Assembly (NCBI GenBank): GCA_002316385.1
Contig: DCDL01000066.1
Location: forward strand, 10,802-28,230
DNA length: 17,429 nt
From: Clostridium sp. UBA1056
GTDB taxonomy: Bacteria > Bacillota > Clostridia > Clostridiales > Clostridiaceae
Direction: 5' to 3'
Shown here: positions 8,888-15,579 of the stretch, piece after piece
Numbering within the stretch: position 1 is the stretch's first letter
Layout: each line of letters opens with the position of its first letter
Notes under the pieces: generated by a model
The model's input: the letters and a program-made list of their open reading frames with translations, nothing else
Told to the model about the DNA's origin: nothing
Databases searched by the model: none
Made by a program: the position numbers and the translations under genes

Positions 8888-9625
8888 CTATAATTCTTCC
8901 ATCCATGTTAAGATATTTTTATCAGTAAATTCATTTTCAGCACAATTTCTTATACTTTCTATATTCTTCTCTATACTGTTTTCATTTAGGTTCTCTATGG
9001 CTTTAAATTTAGCTACTATTTGAACTCCAGTAAGCCTTTCAATAACATTAATATTATCTCTAGTTACGTAAGTGTCTTCATAATTATTTATGATTATTCC
9101 CTTTACCTTAATTCCTAAAGACTGAATATATTTTATAGTAAGTACAGTATGATTTATTGTTCCAACTCCAGCCCTTGCTACAACTAAGGTGCTCATATTT
9201 AATTCCTTAATAATGTCAGCTAGAGTATATATCTCTTCATCATTATCTATTAGTGGACATATTATTCCTCCACTGCCTTCAGCAATTATAAAGTCGTATT
9301 TCCCTTTTAACTCTTCATATTTCGCTCTTATTATATTTAAATCTATAGGCTTATCTTCTATTTTTGCTGCCAAATGTGGAGATACCGCTGTCTTATATAC
9401 ATATGGAGTTATATTTTCATAGGGTTCATTTAATCCACTAACTCTACTTACTAAATCGGTATCACCAGGGATTAGCTTATCATCTTTTTCTATAGCTCCA
9501 CTTAATGCACCTTTAAAATATGTTGCACTGTGACCTTTAAGTCTGAGAACATGGAGAAGTCCTGCAGTTATAATAGTTTTTCCTACATCTGTATCTGTTC
9601 CAACTATAAATATTCCTTTAGTCAT
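8888..9625 (-). CDS. bioD: Dethiobiotin synthetase
   Basis: BioD makes dethiobiotin from DAPA, CO2 and ATP. The protein is 245 residues from the ATG at 9625, chosen because GGAGG lies 9 bases before it and because the product then begins MTKGIFIVGTDTDVGKT, with the P-loop at residues 9-17 as in known BioD. A longer reading from 9655 would add ten unlikely residues. EGSGGIICPL (116-125) is the second conserved nucleotide/substrate motif. The usual KPVxTG is KGALSG here (38-43). The gene start overlaps the end of bioB by eight bases, implying coupled translation. Confidence 0.93.
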   Translation of the reverse strand: MTKGIFIVGTDTDVGKTIITAGLLHVLRLKGHSATYFKGALSGAIEKDDKLIPGDTDLVSRVSGLNEPYENITPYVYKTAVSPHLAAKIEDKPIDLNIIRAKYEELKGKYDFIIAEGSGGIICPLIDNDEEIYTLADIIKELNMSTLVVARAGVGTINHTVLTIKYIQSLGIKVKGIIINNYEDTYVTRDNINVIERLTGVQIVAKFKAIENLNENSIEKNIESIRNCAENEFTDKNILTWMEEL

Positions 9626-10601
9626 TGTTTCTAACCTCCAGCTTAAGCTCACCAATCATTCTCTTATCATCACATATCCTATTTCCAGAAGTAGTTAAAT
9701 AATTTCCAGTGATTGTGGCATTAGCACCTGCATTAAAGCAACCTTTTCCTAAATCTTTAATAAGATTTCTACCACCTGCCAATCTTATTAAAGCCTTAGG
9801 ATTTATAAATCTAAAAATAGCAATAGTTTTTAGAATATCTTCTTGAGTTAAATTTTTAGAGCCCTCAAGAGGAGTTCCTTTAACAGGATTAAGTACATTA
9901 ACTGGAATAGACATTACATTTAACTCTTTTAACTGGAAGGCAAGATTAATTCTATCTTCCCAGCTTTCTCCCAGTCCAATGATTCCTCCTGAACATACAG
10001 TCATTCCAGATTCTTTTGCAGCCTTTATTGTATTTATTCTTTCTTCATAACTATGAGTTGTACATATTTCCTTATAAAATTCTTTACTTGTTTCTAGATT
10101 GTGATGATACATTGTTATTCCTCTTTCCTTTAATTTAAGAAAATCATCATATCCAAGTATTCCTAGTGATGCACATAAATCCATGCTTAACTCATTATTT
10201 AATTCCTCGTATATATCTAAAATCTTTTCAAAATCACTACCTACAATACCTCTACCACTTGTAACTAAAGAAAATCTATTTACTCCTTCTGCTTCATTTT
10301 CTTTTGCTAGCTTTAATGCTGACTCTTTAGAAACTAGATCATAAACTTCCACATCAGTGTTGTAGTGGGCAGATTGAGCACAGAATTTACAGTCTTCAGA
10401 GCATCTTCCTGACTTTGCATTCATAATAGTACAAAGATCAACCTTATTCCCACAAAGAGTCTTCCTTATATTGTCAGCACTAATGCATAACTGCTCTATA
10501 TCCTCATTGCTATATAGCTTTGTTAAACTTAAAGCTTCTTGAAAGTTTATATTTTCTCCTAATAGCACCCTTCTTTCTAAATCCTTAATAAACTTTATCA
10601 T
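9618..10601 (-). CDS. bioB: Biotin synthase, radical SAM (type II-like)
   Basis: BioB inserts sulfur into dethiobiotin. The protein is 327 residues. The radical-SAM cluster motif is C67-SED-C71-KF-C74 in SGRCSEDCKFCAQS. Of the E. coli auxiliary [2Fe-2S] ligands, the equivalents of Cys128 (Cys143, LCASLG), Cys188 (Cys203, VCSGGIIGLGE) and Arg260 (Arg273, IRLAGGR) are present. The equivalent of Cys97 is Ser111 (FSLVTSGRG). Extra cysteines Cys50 and Cys57 precede the radical-SAM motif. This pattern fits the type II BioB of obligate anaerobes, reported to carry an auxiliary 4Fe-5S cluster; that assignment is my inference. AAGG lies 8 bases before the ATG, 21 bases after bioY. Confidence 0.95.
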   Translation of the reverse strand: MIKFIKDLERRVLLGENINFQEALSLTKLYSNEDIEQLCISADNIRKTLCGNKVDLCTIMNAKSGRCSEDCKFCAQSAHYNTDVEVYDLVSKESALKLAKENEAEGVNRFSLVTSGRGIVGSDFEKILDIYEELNNELSMDLCASLGILGYDDFLKLKERGITMYHHNLETSKEFYKEICTTHSYEERINTIKAAKESGMTVCSGGIIGLGESWEDRINLAFQLKELNVMSIPVNVLNPVKGTPLEGSKNLTQEDILKTIAIFRFINPKALIRLAGGRNLIKDLGKGCFNAGANATITGNYLTTSGNRICDDKRMIGELKLEVRNND

Positions 10602-10622
10602 ACTTAAAACCTTCTTTCACCT

Positions 10623-11186
10623 TTAATTTATATATCCATCCATTTTCAGTATAGGCATTATTTTCACTGCTACATAAGCTGCAAAAGCTGTTAAAATTAA
10701 ATCTCCAGCTATACATACTAAAAAGCCATTAAAAAATGCTAAGTATAGTGACACAGATTGTCCTAAATATAAGTTATAGCTGATATAAAGATATATAACT
10801 CCAAATAAATAAACAAAAAATAGTCCAGCTAAAAGCATTTCCGTAGCTTTAGTAAAAGTCAATTCCTTAATTTTTTCTCTTATCTTACCTATAACGTAGG
10901 CAGCTACTATAAACCCTATAAGATATCCAAAAGTAGGTTTAAATATATAGCTCAAGCCTCCACCTTCAGTGAATACAGGTACACCTGCAAGGCCTACCAT
11001 AACATAAACTATTTGGGATAGTGCACCTAGCTTAGAGCCTAAGATAACACCTGCTAAAGCACAAAATAAGTATTGAAGGGTAAATGGTACATAGGGGATT
11101 GGAATTTTAATAAATGCACCGATAGCTGTTAAAGCTGCAAACATAGCTACTAAAATTAAGTTTCTAGTATTATTAGTGGTTTTCAT
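10623..11186 (-). CDS. bioY: BioY biotin transporter (S component)
   Basis: This 187-residue, strongly hydrophobic protein has about six membrane helices. It matches BioY, the substrate-binding subunit of energy-coupling-factor biotin uptake systems. Family hallmarks visible are IPIPYVPFTLQYLFCALAG (28-46), GLAGVPVFTEGGGLSYIFKPT (65-85) and the following FGYLIGF. It heads the biotin operon, directly behind the consensus promoter and BirA-type operator. AAGGAG lies 7 bases before the ATG. No ECF ATPase (EcfA) or EcfT gene is in this window, so BioY would share a common ECF module encoded elsewhere or act alone. Confidence 0.94.
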   Translation of the reverse strand: MKTTNNTRNLILVAMFAALTAIGAFIKIPIPYVPFTLQYLFCALAGVILGSKLGALSQIVYVMVGLAGVPVFTEGGGLSYIFKPTFGYLIGFIVAAYVIGKIREKIKELTFTKATEMLLAGLFFVYLFGVIYLYISYNLYLGQSVSLYLAFFNGFLVCIAGDLILTAFAAYVAVKIMPILKMDGYIN

Positions 11187-11222
11187 AAATCTACTCCTTA
11201 AAATATTTATTTCATGGTTTTG

Positions 11223-11251
11223 ATTATAATTAAGAATTCCCGCATTGTCAA
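11223..11251 (-). promoter_or_regulatory. Perfect sigma-A promoter of the biotin operon
   Basis: On the minus strand, TTGACA (11246-11251), exactly 17 bases, then TATAAT (11223-11228) match the consensus at every position. The -10 lies about 36 bases before the bioY ATG. Confidence 0.9.
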
Positions 11252-11276
11252 CTTTTATAATATTTACAGTTTACAA
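11245..11276. promoter_or_regulatory. BirA-type biotin operator
   Basis: TTGTCAAC (11245-11252), 16 bases, then GTTTACAA (11269-11276) form an inverted repeat like the Firmicute BirA site (TTGTTAAC-N14-16-GTTAACAA). The promoter-proximal half-site contains the -35 hexamer, so bound biotinyl-BirA would block RNA polymerase. This implies repression of bioYBDA when biotin is plentiful. birA itself is not in this window. Confidence 0.82.
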
Positions 11277-11344
11277 TATTGCTATAAATATTTTCCCCTT
11301 ACTCTAGGCTAAAAATACATTAAGTATTATTAACAAGTAAATAA

Positions 11345-11387
11345 AAATTAGAGAGCATGCTCTTTATATGATAATGCTCTCTAATTT
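11345..11387 (-). terminator. Terminator of the AraC-family gene
   Basis: The arms at 11345-11358 and 11374-11387 are complementary over 14 bases (AAATTAGAGAGCAT / ATGCTCTCTAATTT), and TTTTTAT follows on the minus strand. It lies about 100 bases after the AraC gene stop and upstream of the bio promoter. The remaining 11388-11485 shows nothing recognisable. Confidence 0.8.
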
Positions 11388-11485
11388 ATCAAGTTTTATA
11401 TTTATTATTTTCCATAGGATCTATTTCAAAATTCTTTGCTGATTTTCACAAAAAGTTTAGCATGCATTTTAATATTTAACTAATT

Positions 11486-12382
11486 TTAAAATAGCTTCTT
11501 TACTGGAACATAGATTTCCATAACTGTATCTGGTCTATAATGGCAGCGTTCATCATAAAATTCAAAATCTAATTTACCTTCGTCATAAATATATTCGCTA
11601 TCTTTAAACCATGCTTCAAATATATATTTCCAGGTTTCTTTAATTACATCTGAAAAATTAGTTTGTTTAGGATCTACAGTGACATCCACTGGAGGAGTAG
11701 TAAATACTGCATATTCAGCTTCTGGCACTTCTACTGTAATCATATCACTTGTAACTTTAGAGAAATCTTCTACAATAACTCCTAAAAGATAGCTTACATT
11801 TCCTCCTTCATCTGTTGGAACACATAACCCAACTTCTCCGTGTTTAGGAGGATTTAAGACTTCATACATCTTTGATTCTAAATTTTCTCCATCATAATTA
11901 CTCCAAAAGGATGCAATATCCTTTGTATAGCTTGTTCCTCCAATATTAGTCTTTATTCCATATCCAGCTACCTTAAAAGCTGGCTTTTTAACAATAATAG
12001 GATTCATAATATAACCTCCAATTTTAAATGTTGTTTCCTTATTAAAATATCCATCCATTCTAGCTACATATTGCGTTGGACTATATCCAAAAGCTTTCCG
12101 GAATGCCTTTGAAAATCCACTAGGCGTTTCAAAGCCATATTCAAAAGCAATATCAATAATCTTTCTTCCTTTAAATAATTCCATTGCTGCTAACGATAAT
12201 TTACGCTTTCTAAGGTATTCCATTATGGATACCCCTTTACATAATGCGAACACTCTACAAAAGTGGTTTACAGAATAACCAACGTAATCGGCAATCTCCT
12301 TTACAGTAAGAGTTTCTTTAATATTGTTCTCTATAAATTCAATACACCTATCAATATCCTTACTATAATTCACTTCTATCAC
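11486..12382 (-). CDS. AraC-family regulator with Rob/GyrI-like ligand domain
   Basis: This 298-residue protein has the DNA-binding domain first: AraC helix-turn-helix pair at about 8-105 (LTVKEIADYVGYSVNHFCRVF, then IIDIAFEYGFETPSGFSKAFRKAFGYSPTQY). An effector-binding domain of the GyrI/BmrR-C type follows at about 127-298 (IIVKKPAFKVAGYGIKT, ending VMEIYVPVKKLF). E. coli Rob and many Firmicute transcriptional activators have this order, and the ligand domain usually binds drugs or small hydrophobic molecules. The start is a GTG at 12382, with AGGG 8 bases upstream. No ATG is available before residue 54. It is divergent from the Crp/Fnr fragment, separated by 189 bases. The target genes are unknown. 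Confidence 0.88.
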   Translation of the reverse strand: MIEVNYSKDIDRCIEFIENNIKETLTVKEIADYVGYSVNHFCRVFALCKGVSIMEYLRKRKLSLAAMELFKGRKIIDIAFEYGFETPSGFSKAFRKAFGYSPTQYVARMDGYFNKETTFKIGGYIMNPIIVKKPAFKVAGYGIKTNIGGTSYTKDIASFWSNYDGENLESKMYEVLNPPKHGEVGLCVPTDEGGNVSYLLGVIVEDFSKVTSDMITVEVPEAEYAVFTTPPVDVTVDPKQTNFSDVIKETWKYIFEAWFKDSEYIYDEGKLDFEFYDERCHYRPDTVMEIYVPVKKLF

Positions 12383-12571
12383 AACCTTTTCCCTAGGGTA
12401 ACTTTATTATATCAAGATCTTAGAATTGAAGCTGTTCCTATTTTACTAAAATCTAAATTTAAAACCCAATATTCACTTTTGAATACTTTAATGATATATT
12501 AACTTTAAAGAAATTCAGTGTTATATTATTAAAAATAACTTATCATCTCATAAATAAGGATGTGATTATTC

Positions 12572-12973
12572 ATGAATGAACATGAAAAATGTAATTGTGA
12601 AAACTGCCTTCATAAATTATGTGTAGAAAAAGTTCCAATTTTCTCAAGTTTAACTTCTGAAGAATTAATTAAGGTAGCTACCTTAATTGTAAAAAGAAAA
12701 TATGAAAAGGGTGAGCTAATTATAATGGAAGAAAGTTATTTAGAAAATTTAATTATTATAGATAAAGGCAAGATAAAAGTATTTCGTTATACTATCGAAG
12801 GTAAAGAACAGATTCTATATATATTTGATCAAGGTGACTTCTTTGGTGAAAAAAATCTCTTAAATAATCAACAATCCACCTATAATGTTGAAGCACTTGA
12901 AACTACTTATATTTGCATGATAAATTTGAAAATACTCATCATGCCTATACTAAGAGAGTACTTCCTGAATTAG
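12572..12973 (+). CDS. Truncated Crp/Fnr-type sensor, HTH lost
   Basis: Residues 1-118 of this 133-residue ORF match the N-terminal half of a Crp/Fnr-family regulator. A cysteine cluster lies at 7, 9, 12 and 17 (CNCENCLHKLC), a possible Fe-S ligand set as in FNR-like proteins. It is followed by VPIFSSLTSEEL and a cNMP-type beta-roll with GEL (47-49), GKIKVFRY (66-73) and FDQGDFFGE (85-93), ending ALETTYICMIN (108-118). A normal member continues through a dimer helix and a DNA-binding HTH to about 220 residues. Here the frame runs only 15 residues further before TAG, and those residues are out-of-frame reading of the di-iron domain that follows. AAGGA lies 12 bases before the ATG. Either it is a broken gene or the front of a frameshifted fusion. 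Confidence 0.75.
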   Translation: MNEHEKCNCENCLHKLCVEKVPIFSSLTSEELIKVATLIVKRKYEKGELIIMEESYLENLIIIDKGKIKVFRYTIEGKEQILYIFDQGDFFGEKNLLNNQQSTYNVEALETTYICMINLKILIMPILREYFLN

Positions 12974-13386
12974 GAGAGTTAACAACAAAAATAATGCGAG
13001 TTCATGGTATAAACCATAGGGTACTGTTCAGAGTCCATAAGCTTTTTTCAGTGCTTAAAACTGAGCTGGAGCAACATCTATTGAAGGAAGAACAAATTCT
13101 TTTTCCATTAATTAAAGAATATGATAAAAATCCAAGTGTTAAACAACTTCAAAATATTAATGAGGTAATTAGTGAAACTGAGGATGAGCATGAAGCTGCA
13201 GGAGATATCCTAAAGGAACTTAGAAAAATCACAGATGATTTTAAAGTTCCTAATGACGGTTGTAACACCTACGTTATAACTTTTAAAATTCTTGAGGAAC
13301 TAGAGGCTGACTTATTCCAGCATATACACCTTGAAAATAATATTCTATTTAAGAGAATGAACTTTGATGTGAATAAACATTTATAA
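12913..13386 (+). CDS. Di-iron domain of RIC (ScdA/YtfE) repair protein
   Basis: RIC proteins restore Fe-S clusters damaged by nitric oxide or oxidants, using a hemerythrin-like di-iron centre. Numbered from a TTG at 12913, the 157-residue frame keeps the whole ligand series: THHAY (His9/His10), VHGINH (His31/His35), QHLLKE (His55, Glu59), DEHEAAG (Glu92, His93) and QHIHLENN (His137, Glu141). The closing HIHLENNILF is a RIC hallmark. The usual N-terminal ScdA_N (DUF542) domain is missing. The frame overlaps the Crp/Fnr ORF by 61 bases in the -1 phase. No good ribosome binding site precedes the TTG, and the first in-frame ATG lies at about 12991, past the first ligand. Expression may need frameshifting or translational coupling, or the gene may be dead. 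Confidence 0.7.
   Translation: MHDKFENTHHAYTKRVLPELGELTTKIMRVHGINHRVLFRVHKLFSVLKTELEQHLLKEEQILFPLIKEYDKNPSVKQLQNINEVISETEDEHEAAGDILKELRKITDDFKVPNDGCNTYVITFKILEELEADLFQHIHLENNILFKRMNFDVNKHL
12922..12928 (+). other. Possible -1 frameshift heptamer A AAT TTG
   Basis: In the Crp/Fnr reading frame, codons AAT (12923-12925) and TTG (12926-12928) are preceded by A, giving the X XXY YYZ form. A -1 slip here would continue as ENTHHAYTKRVLPEL in the RIC frame, keeping the first iron ligand and giving a fusion of about 271 residues. I see no obvious downstream pseudoknot. The match may be chance in AT-rich DNA. Confidence 0.3.
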
Positions 13387-13417
13387 GTAACTTTCTAAAA
13401 ATTAGTAAATAAAATGT

Positions 13418-13452
13418 AAAAGCCTAAGGATAATTTATATCCTTAGGCTTTT
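13418..13452. terminator. Bidirectional terminator between convergent genes
   Basis: AAAAGCCTAAGG (13418-13429) and CCTTAGGCTTTT (13441-13452) form a perfect 12-bp stem with an 11-base loop. It has A and T runs on the two sides and serves the RIC-like frame and the convergent DUF438 gene. Confidence 0.88.
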
Positions 13453-13490
13453 CTATTACTGCTCTCTACCATATACTTATGTTCTAACCT

Positions 13491-15257
13491 TTACTTATTA
13501 GCACTGATTTCCTCTACAATTTTTTCAATCAGATCCTCAATCTTAAATTCGGCTCTTTCACTAATCATTTCTATAGTGGCTATAGAAGACATGGTTTTAA
13601 ATAGTATCGGATTTTTTAATTTACTAAACTTAGGAGAAAGATTAAATAAGAATTCCTTTATAAAGGGATATTTTTTCACTAAATCTCCTATGATGGTTTC
13701 TTTTTTAATTCCATACTTATTTTGTATCTCTACACTATTACTCTCTATATTCTTAGTATCCTGCTTTTTATTACTCCAAGACAATAATCTCTGACTTCCC
13801 TCTAAGCTTCTAATTTTAGTGACATCCTGCATCATTTCCAGTACACCCCTAAAATTACCGTCTTCATCTCTTACTGCATTATAAATGATATAAATAAACT
13901 TACCACCAATCTCTAACCAGAACTCAGCCTCATCTTGCTCTCCTTCTCTAAATGCCTTAATAATTTCTTCTACGGTATCTACACTCTCTCTTGGATGACA
14001 GTTTTGAACCTTTCTTCCAATTACGCCAGAACTTCTTGGAAATACTCTATGCTTAGTATCACTATAGAATTTTACAATTTCATTCTCATCAACATAGGAT
14101 AAATCTACTTGAAGGTGTTTAAAAATCAAGTTAATCTGTTCAAGAGTTAACTTACCTTGACTTACATCTAACATTTCATTTTTTGATGATGTATTAAGAA
14201 TTCCATGTTTTTGGAGGACATTGGCTAAATCCTTTAAAAATTCATCATTTGAAGAGATCTCTTTATCTTTTCTTTCTTCATTTCCATAGAAAGGAGGCTG
14301 TTTAATCAGACAATATCCAATCTCATCATCCCCCATTCTCATTTTAATGAAATCTTCCTCAGAAAGAAGATCCATGGAAGTTGGATAAAGAATTTCTTCT
14401 TCTTTTACCATCATATCCTCTACCATCTCAACTACTTCATTCTGAATATTTATAAATTTTTCATCTTCATTATCATCCAAATATTCCTTTGCTTTTTTTA
14501 TAATATCTTTAATATTATTTTCTAGAGTCCACATAACCTTAGAAGGTTTATCAAATCCTCTACTCTCAAGTGATGGATACAGTTGGTTTTGTTTCCTCGC
14601 AAAATGAATATTAATTTCTTCGAGTTTATCATAGATCTCAGTCCATTGATTCTTTATAAACTTTTTTTCAATCATATTTATAATTTGATTTAAGACAATT
14701 CTTATAGCTTCTACCTCATCTAGGTAAGTTCTAATTGGATGTCCTAATGGAACATCTAGTTTATTACTTATCAACACTCCATCAAAAATTTCTAGAATTT
14801 CATCCATTCTTTCTGCTAATACATCATCTGAAATCCCATATTGTTGAAGATATTGTTCACATATAGCAAACTCTTGAGCTGTTACACTTTTGAAGGATGT
14901 CTGCATCTCCTTTTTTGCTGCTTGTAAAGATATATTCCCCTTTAGATAATTAAGTTTAATAGTCATAATCTTATCAATTTTTTTACGATCAATTTTCAAA
15001 TTTTCTTCCATTTGAATCTTCCTTACTTCATCTTTTGGAGTAAAATAAACATGAAATTCTTCATCACTTATTTTTTCTAAATATTTATCAAAACCCTTTT
15101 CTTCCATCATCTTATACATAGGAAAAGGTTCGAAATCCTTAATAACATGTATTCCTTCTTGTGGATTTAGATCTTGAAGTACTTTAGTAATACAATCCTC
15201 AAAAGTCTCATGCTCTCCACGTCCATCGATAGTAATGTAATTAATCTGCTTTTTCAT
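13491..15257 (-). CDS. DUF438 multidomain hemerythrin/PAS protein
   Basis: This 588-residue soluble protein has five recognisable parts. A DUF2249-like domain spans 1-75 (GIHVIKDFEPFPMYKMMEEKG), DUF438 about 85-155, a hemerythrin HHE-like bundle about 168-295 (LGHPIRTYL with His173, NIHFARKQNQLYP with His218, KEEEILYP around 285-292), a PAS domain about 380-482 (VDENEIVKFYSDTKHRVF, ending GVLEMMQDVT), and a DUF1858 domain about 512-585. Such proteins are thought to sense or handle iron, oxygen or nitric oxide; no enzymatic domain or HTH is visible. Within the bundle, the usual Glu of an ENxLFP motif is Gln223. GGAGAGG precedes the ATG. The gene converges on the RIC-like frame, and the upstream region carries Fur-like and Crp/Fnr-like sites. 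Confidence 0.85.
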   Translation of the reverse strand: MKKQINYITIDGRGEHETFEDCITKVLQDLNPQEGIHVIKDFEPFPMYKMMEEKGFDKYLEKISDEEFHVYFTPKDEVRKIQMEENLKIDRKKIDKIMTIKLNYLKGNISLQAAKKEMQTSFKSVTAQEFAICEQYLQQYGISDDVLAERMDEILEIFDGVLISNKLDVPLGHPIRTYLDEVEAIRIVLNQIINMIEKKFIKNQWTEIYDKLEEINIHFARKQNQLYPSLESRGFDKPSKVMWTLENNIKDIIKKAKEYLDDNEDEKFINIQNEVVEMVEDMMVKEEEILYPTSMDLLSEEDFIKMRMGDDEIGYCLIKQPPFYGNEERKDKEISSNDEFLKDLANVLQKHGILNTSSKNEMLDVSQGKLTLEQINLIFKHLQVDLSYVDENEIVKFYSDTKHRVFPRSSGVIGRKVQNCHPRESVDTVEEIIKAFREGEQDEAEFWLEIGGKFIYIIYNAVRDEDGNFRGVLEMMQDVTKIRSLEGSQRLLSWSNKKQDTKNIESNSVEIQNKYGIKKETIIGDLVKKYPFIKEFLFNLSPKFSKLKNPILFKTMSSIATIEMISERAEFKIEDLIEKIVEEISANK

Positions 15258-15315
15258 ATATTTCCATCCTCTCCATATAAATTTATAATAGCTTAAGTTT
15301 ACATCTATATTTAAT

Positions 15316-15334
15316 GATAATGATAATGATTTAC
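15316..15334. promoter_or_regulatory. Fur-box-like sequence
   Basis: By eye, the 19 bases here match 16 positions of the classical Fur box GATAATGATAATCATTATC, including the whole first twelve. They lie 59-77 bases before the DUF438 ATG. Fur, PerR and Zur sites look alike, so the protein that binds is uncertain, though iron control would suit a hemerythrin-type gene. Confidence 0.5.
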
Positions 15335-15342
15335 ATCAGTTG

Positions 15343-15366
15343 ATATTATCATTCAAATGATAATAT
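15343..15366. promoter_or_regulatory. 24-bp perfect palindrome built of Fur-type half-sites
   Basis: ATATTATCATT and AATGATAATAT are exact reverse complements separated by CA. Each arm contains a TGATAAT half-site, but they point outward compared with the canonical inward Fur arrangement. The element lies 9 bases from the Fur-like box at 15316-15334, so several repressor dimers may bind together. Confidence 0.5.
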
Positions 15367-15404
15367 ATTTCATTTATAATGTATCACCTTTTCTTTACTT
15401 ATTA

Positions 15405-15420
15405 TGTGATTACTATCACA
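15405..15420. promoter_or_regulatory. Crp/Fnr-family operator
   Basis: TGTGA-N6-TCACA matches the classical Crp core at all ten fixed positions, and the arms extend to TGTGAT/ATCACA. The centre is about 155 bases before the DUF438 ATG. The truncated Crp/Fnr protein nearby has lost its HTH, so an intact regulator elsewhere would have to bind. The rest of 15421-15507 is AT-rich with nothing I recognise. Confidence 0.55.
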
Positions 15421-15507
15421 ATACATTAAAATTTTTATACAACTAAAAAAACAAACTGTTTCCATAGAACTACTTAATTATCTATATTTTCCACGATTTC
15501 TAATAAA

Positions 15508-15552
15508 AAAAATATACCCTTATAATCCTTTAGCTTATAAGGGTATATTTTT
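15508..15552. terminator. Terminator downstream of the deaminase pseudogene
   Basis: The arms at 15508-15525 and 15535-15552 are perfectly complementary over 18 bases (core ATATACCCTTATAA / TTATAAGGGTATAT), with a 9-base loop and a T run on both strands. Confidence 0.9.
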
Positions 15553-15579
15553 CTATTTTATTATTTATTTAAAAGAGCT

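Noticed and set aside
9626..9655. Longer bioD start adding ten residues
   Set aside because: The added residues do not resemble BioD, and the GGAGG site is correctly placed only for the ATG at 9625.
7331..11380. AGAGCATG motif shared by the rsgI and AraC-gene terminators as a repeat family
   Set aside because: The similarity is confined to about eight bases in hairpin arms and is not enough to call a repeat.
12391..12398. CCCTAGGG palindrome upstream of the AraC-family gene as an operator
   Set aside because: Eight bases is too short to support a site, and it overlaps the gene's ribosome binding region.
12263..12502. 79-codon plus-strand frame across the AraC gene start
   Set aside because: It is antisense to the conserved helix-turn-helix coding region, with no ribosome binding site or recognisable product.
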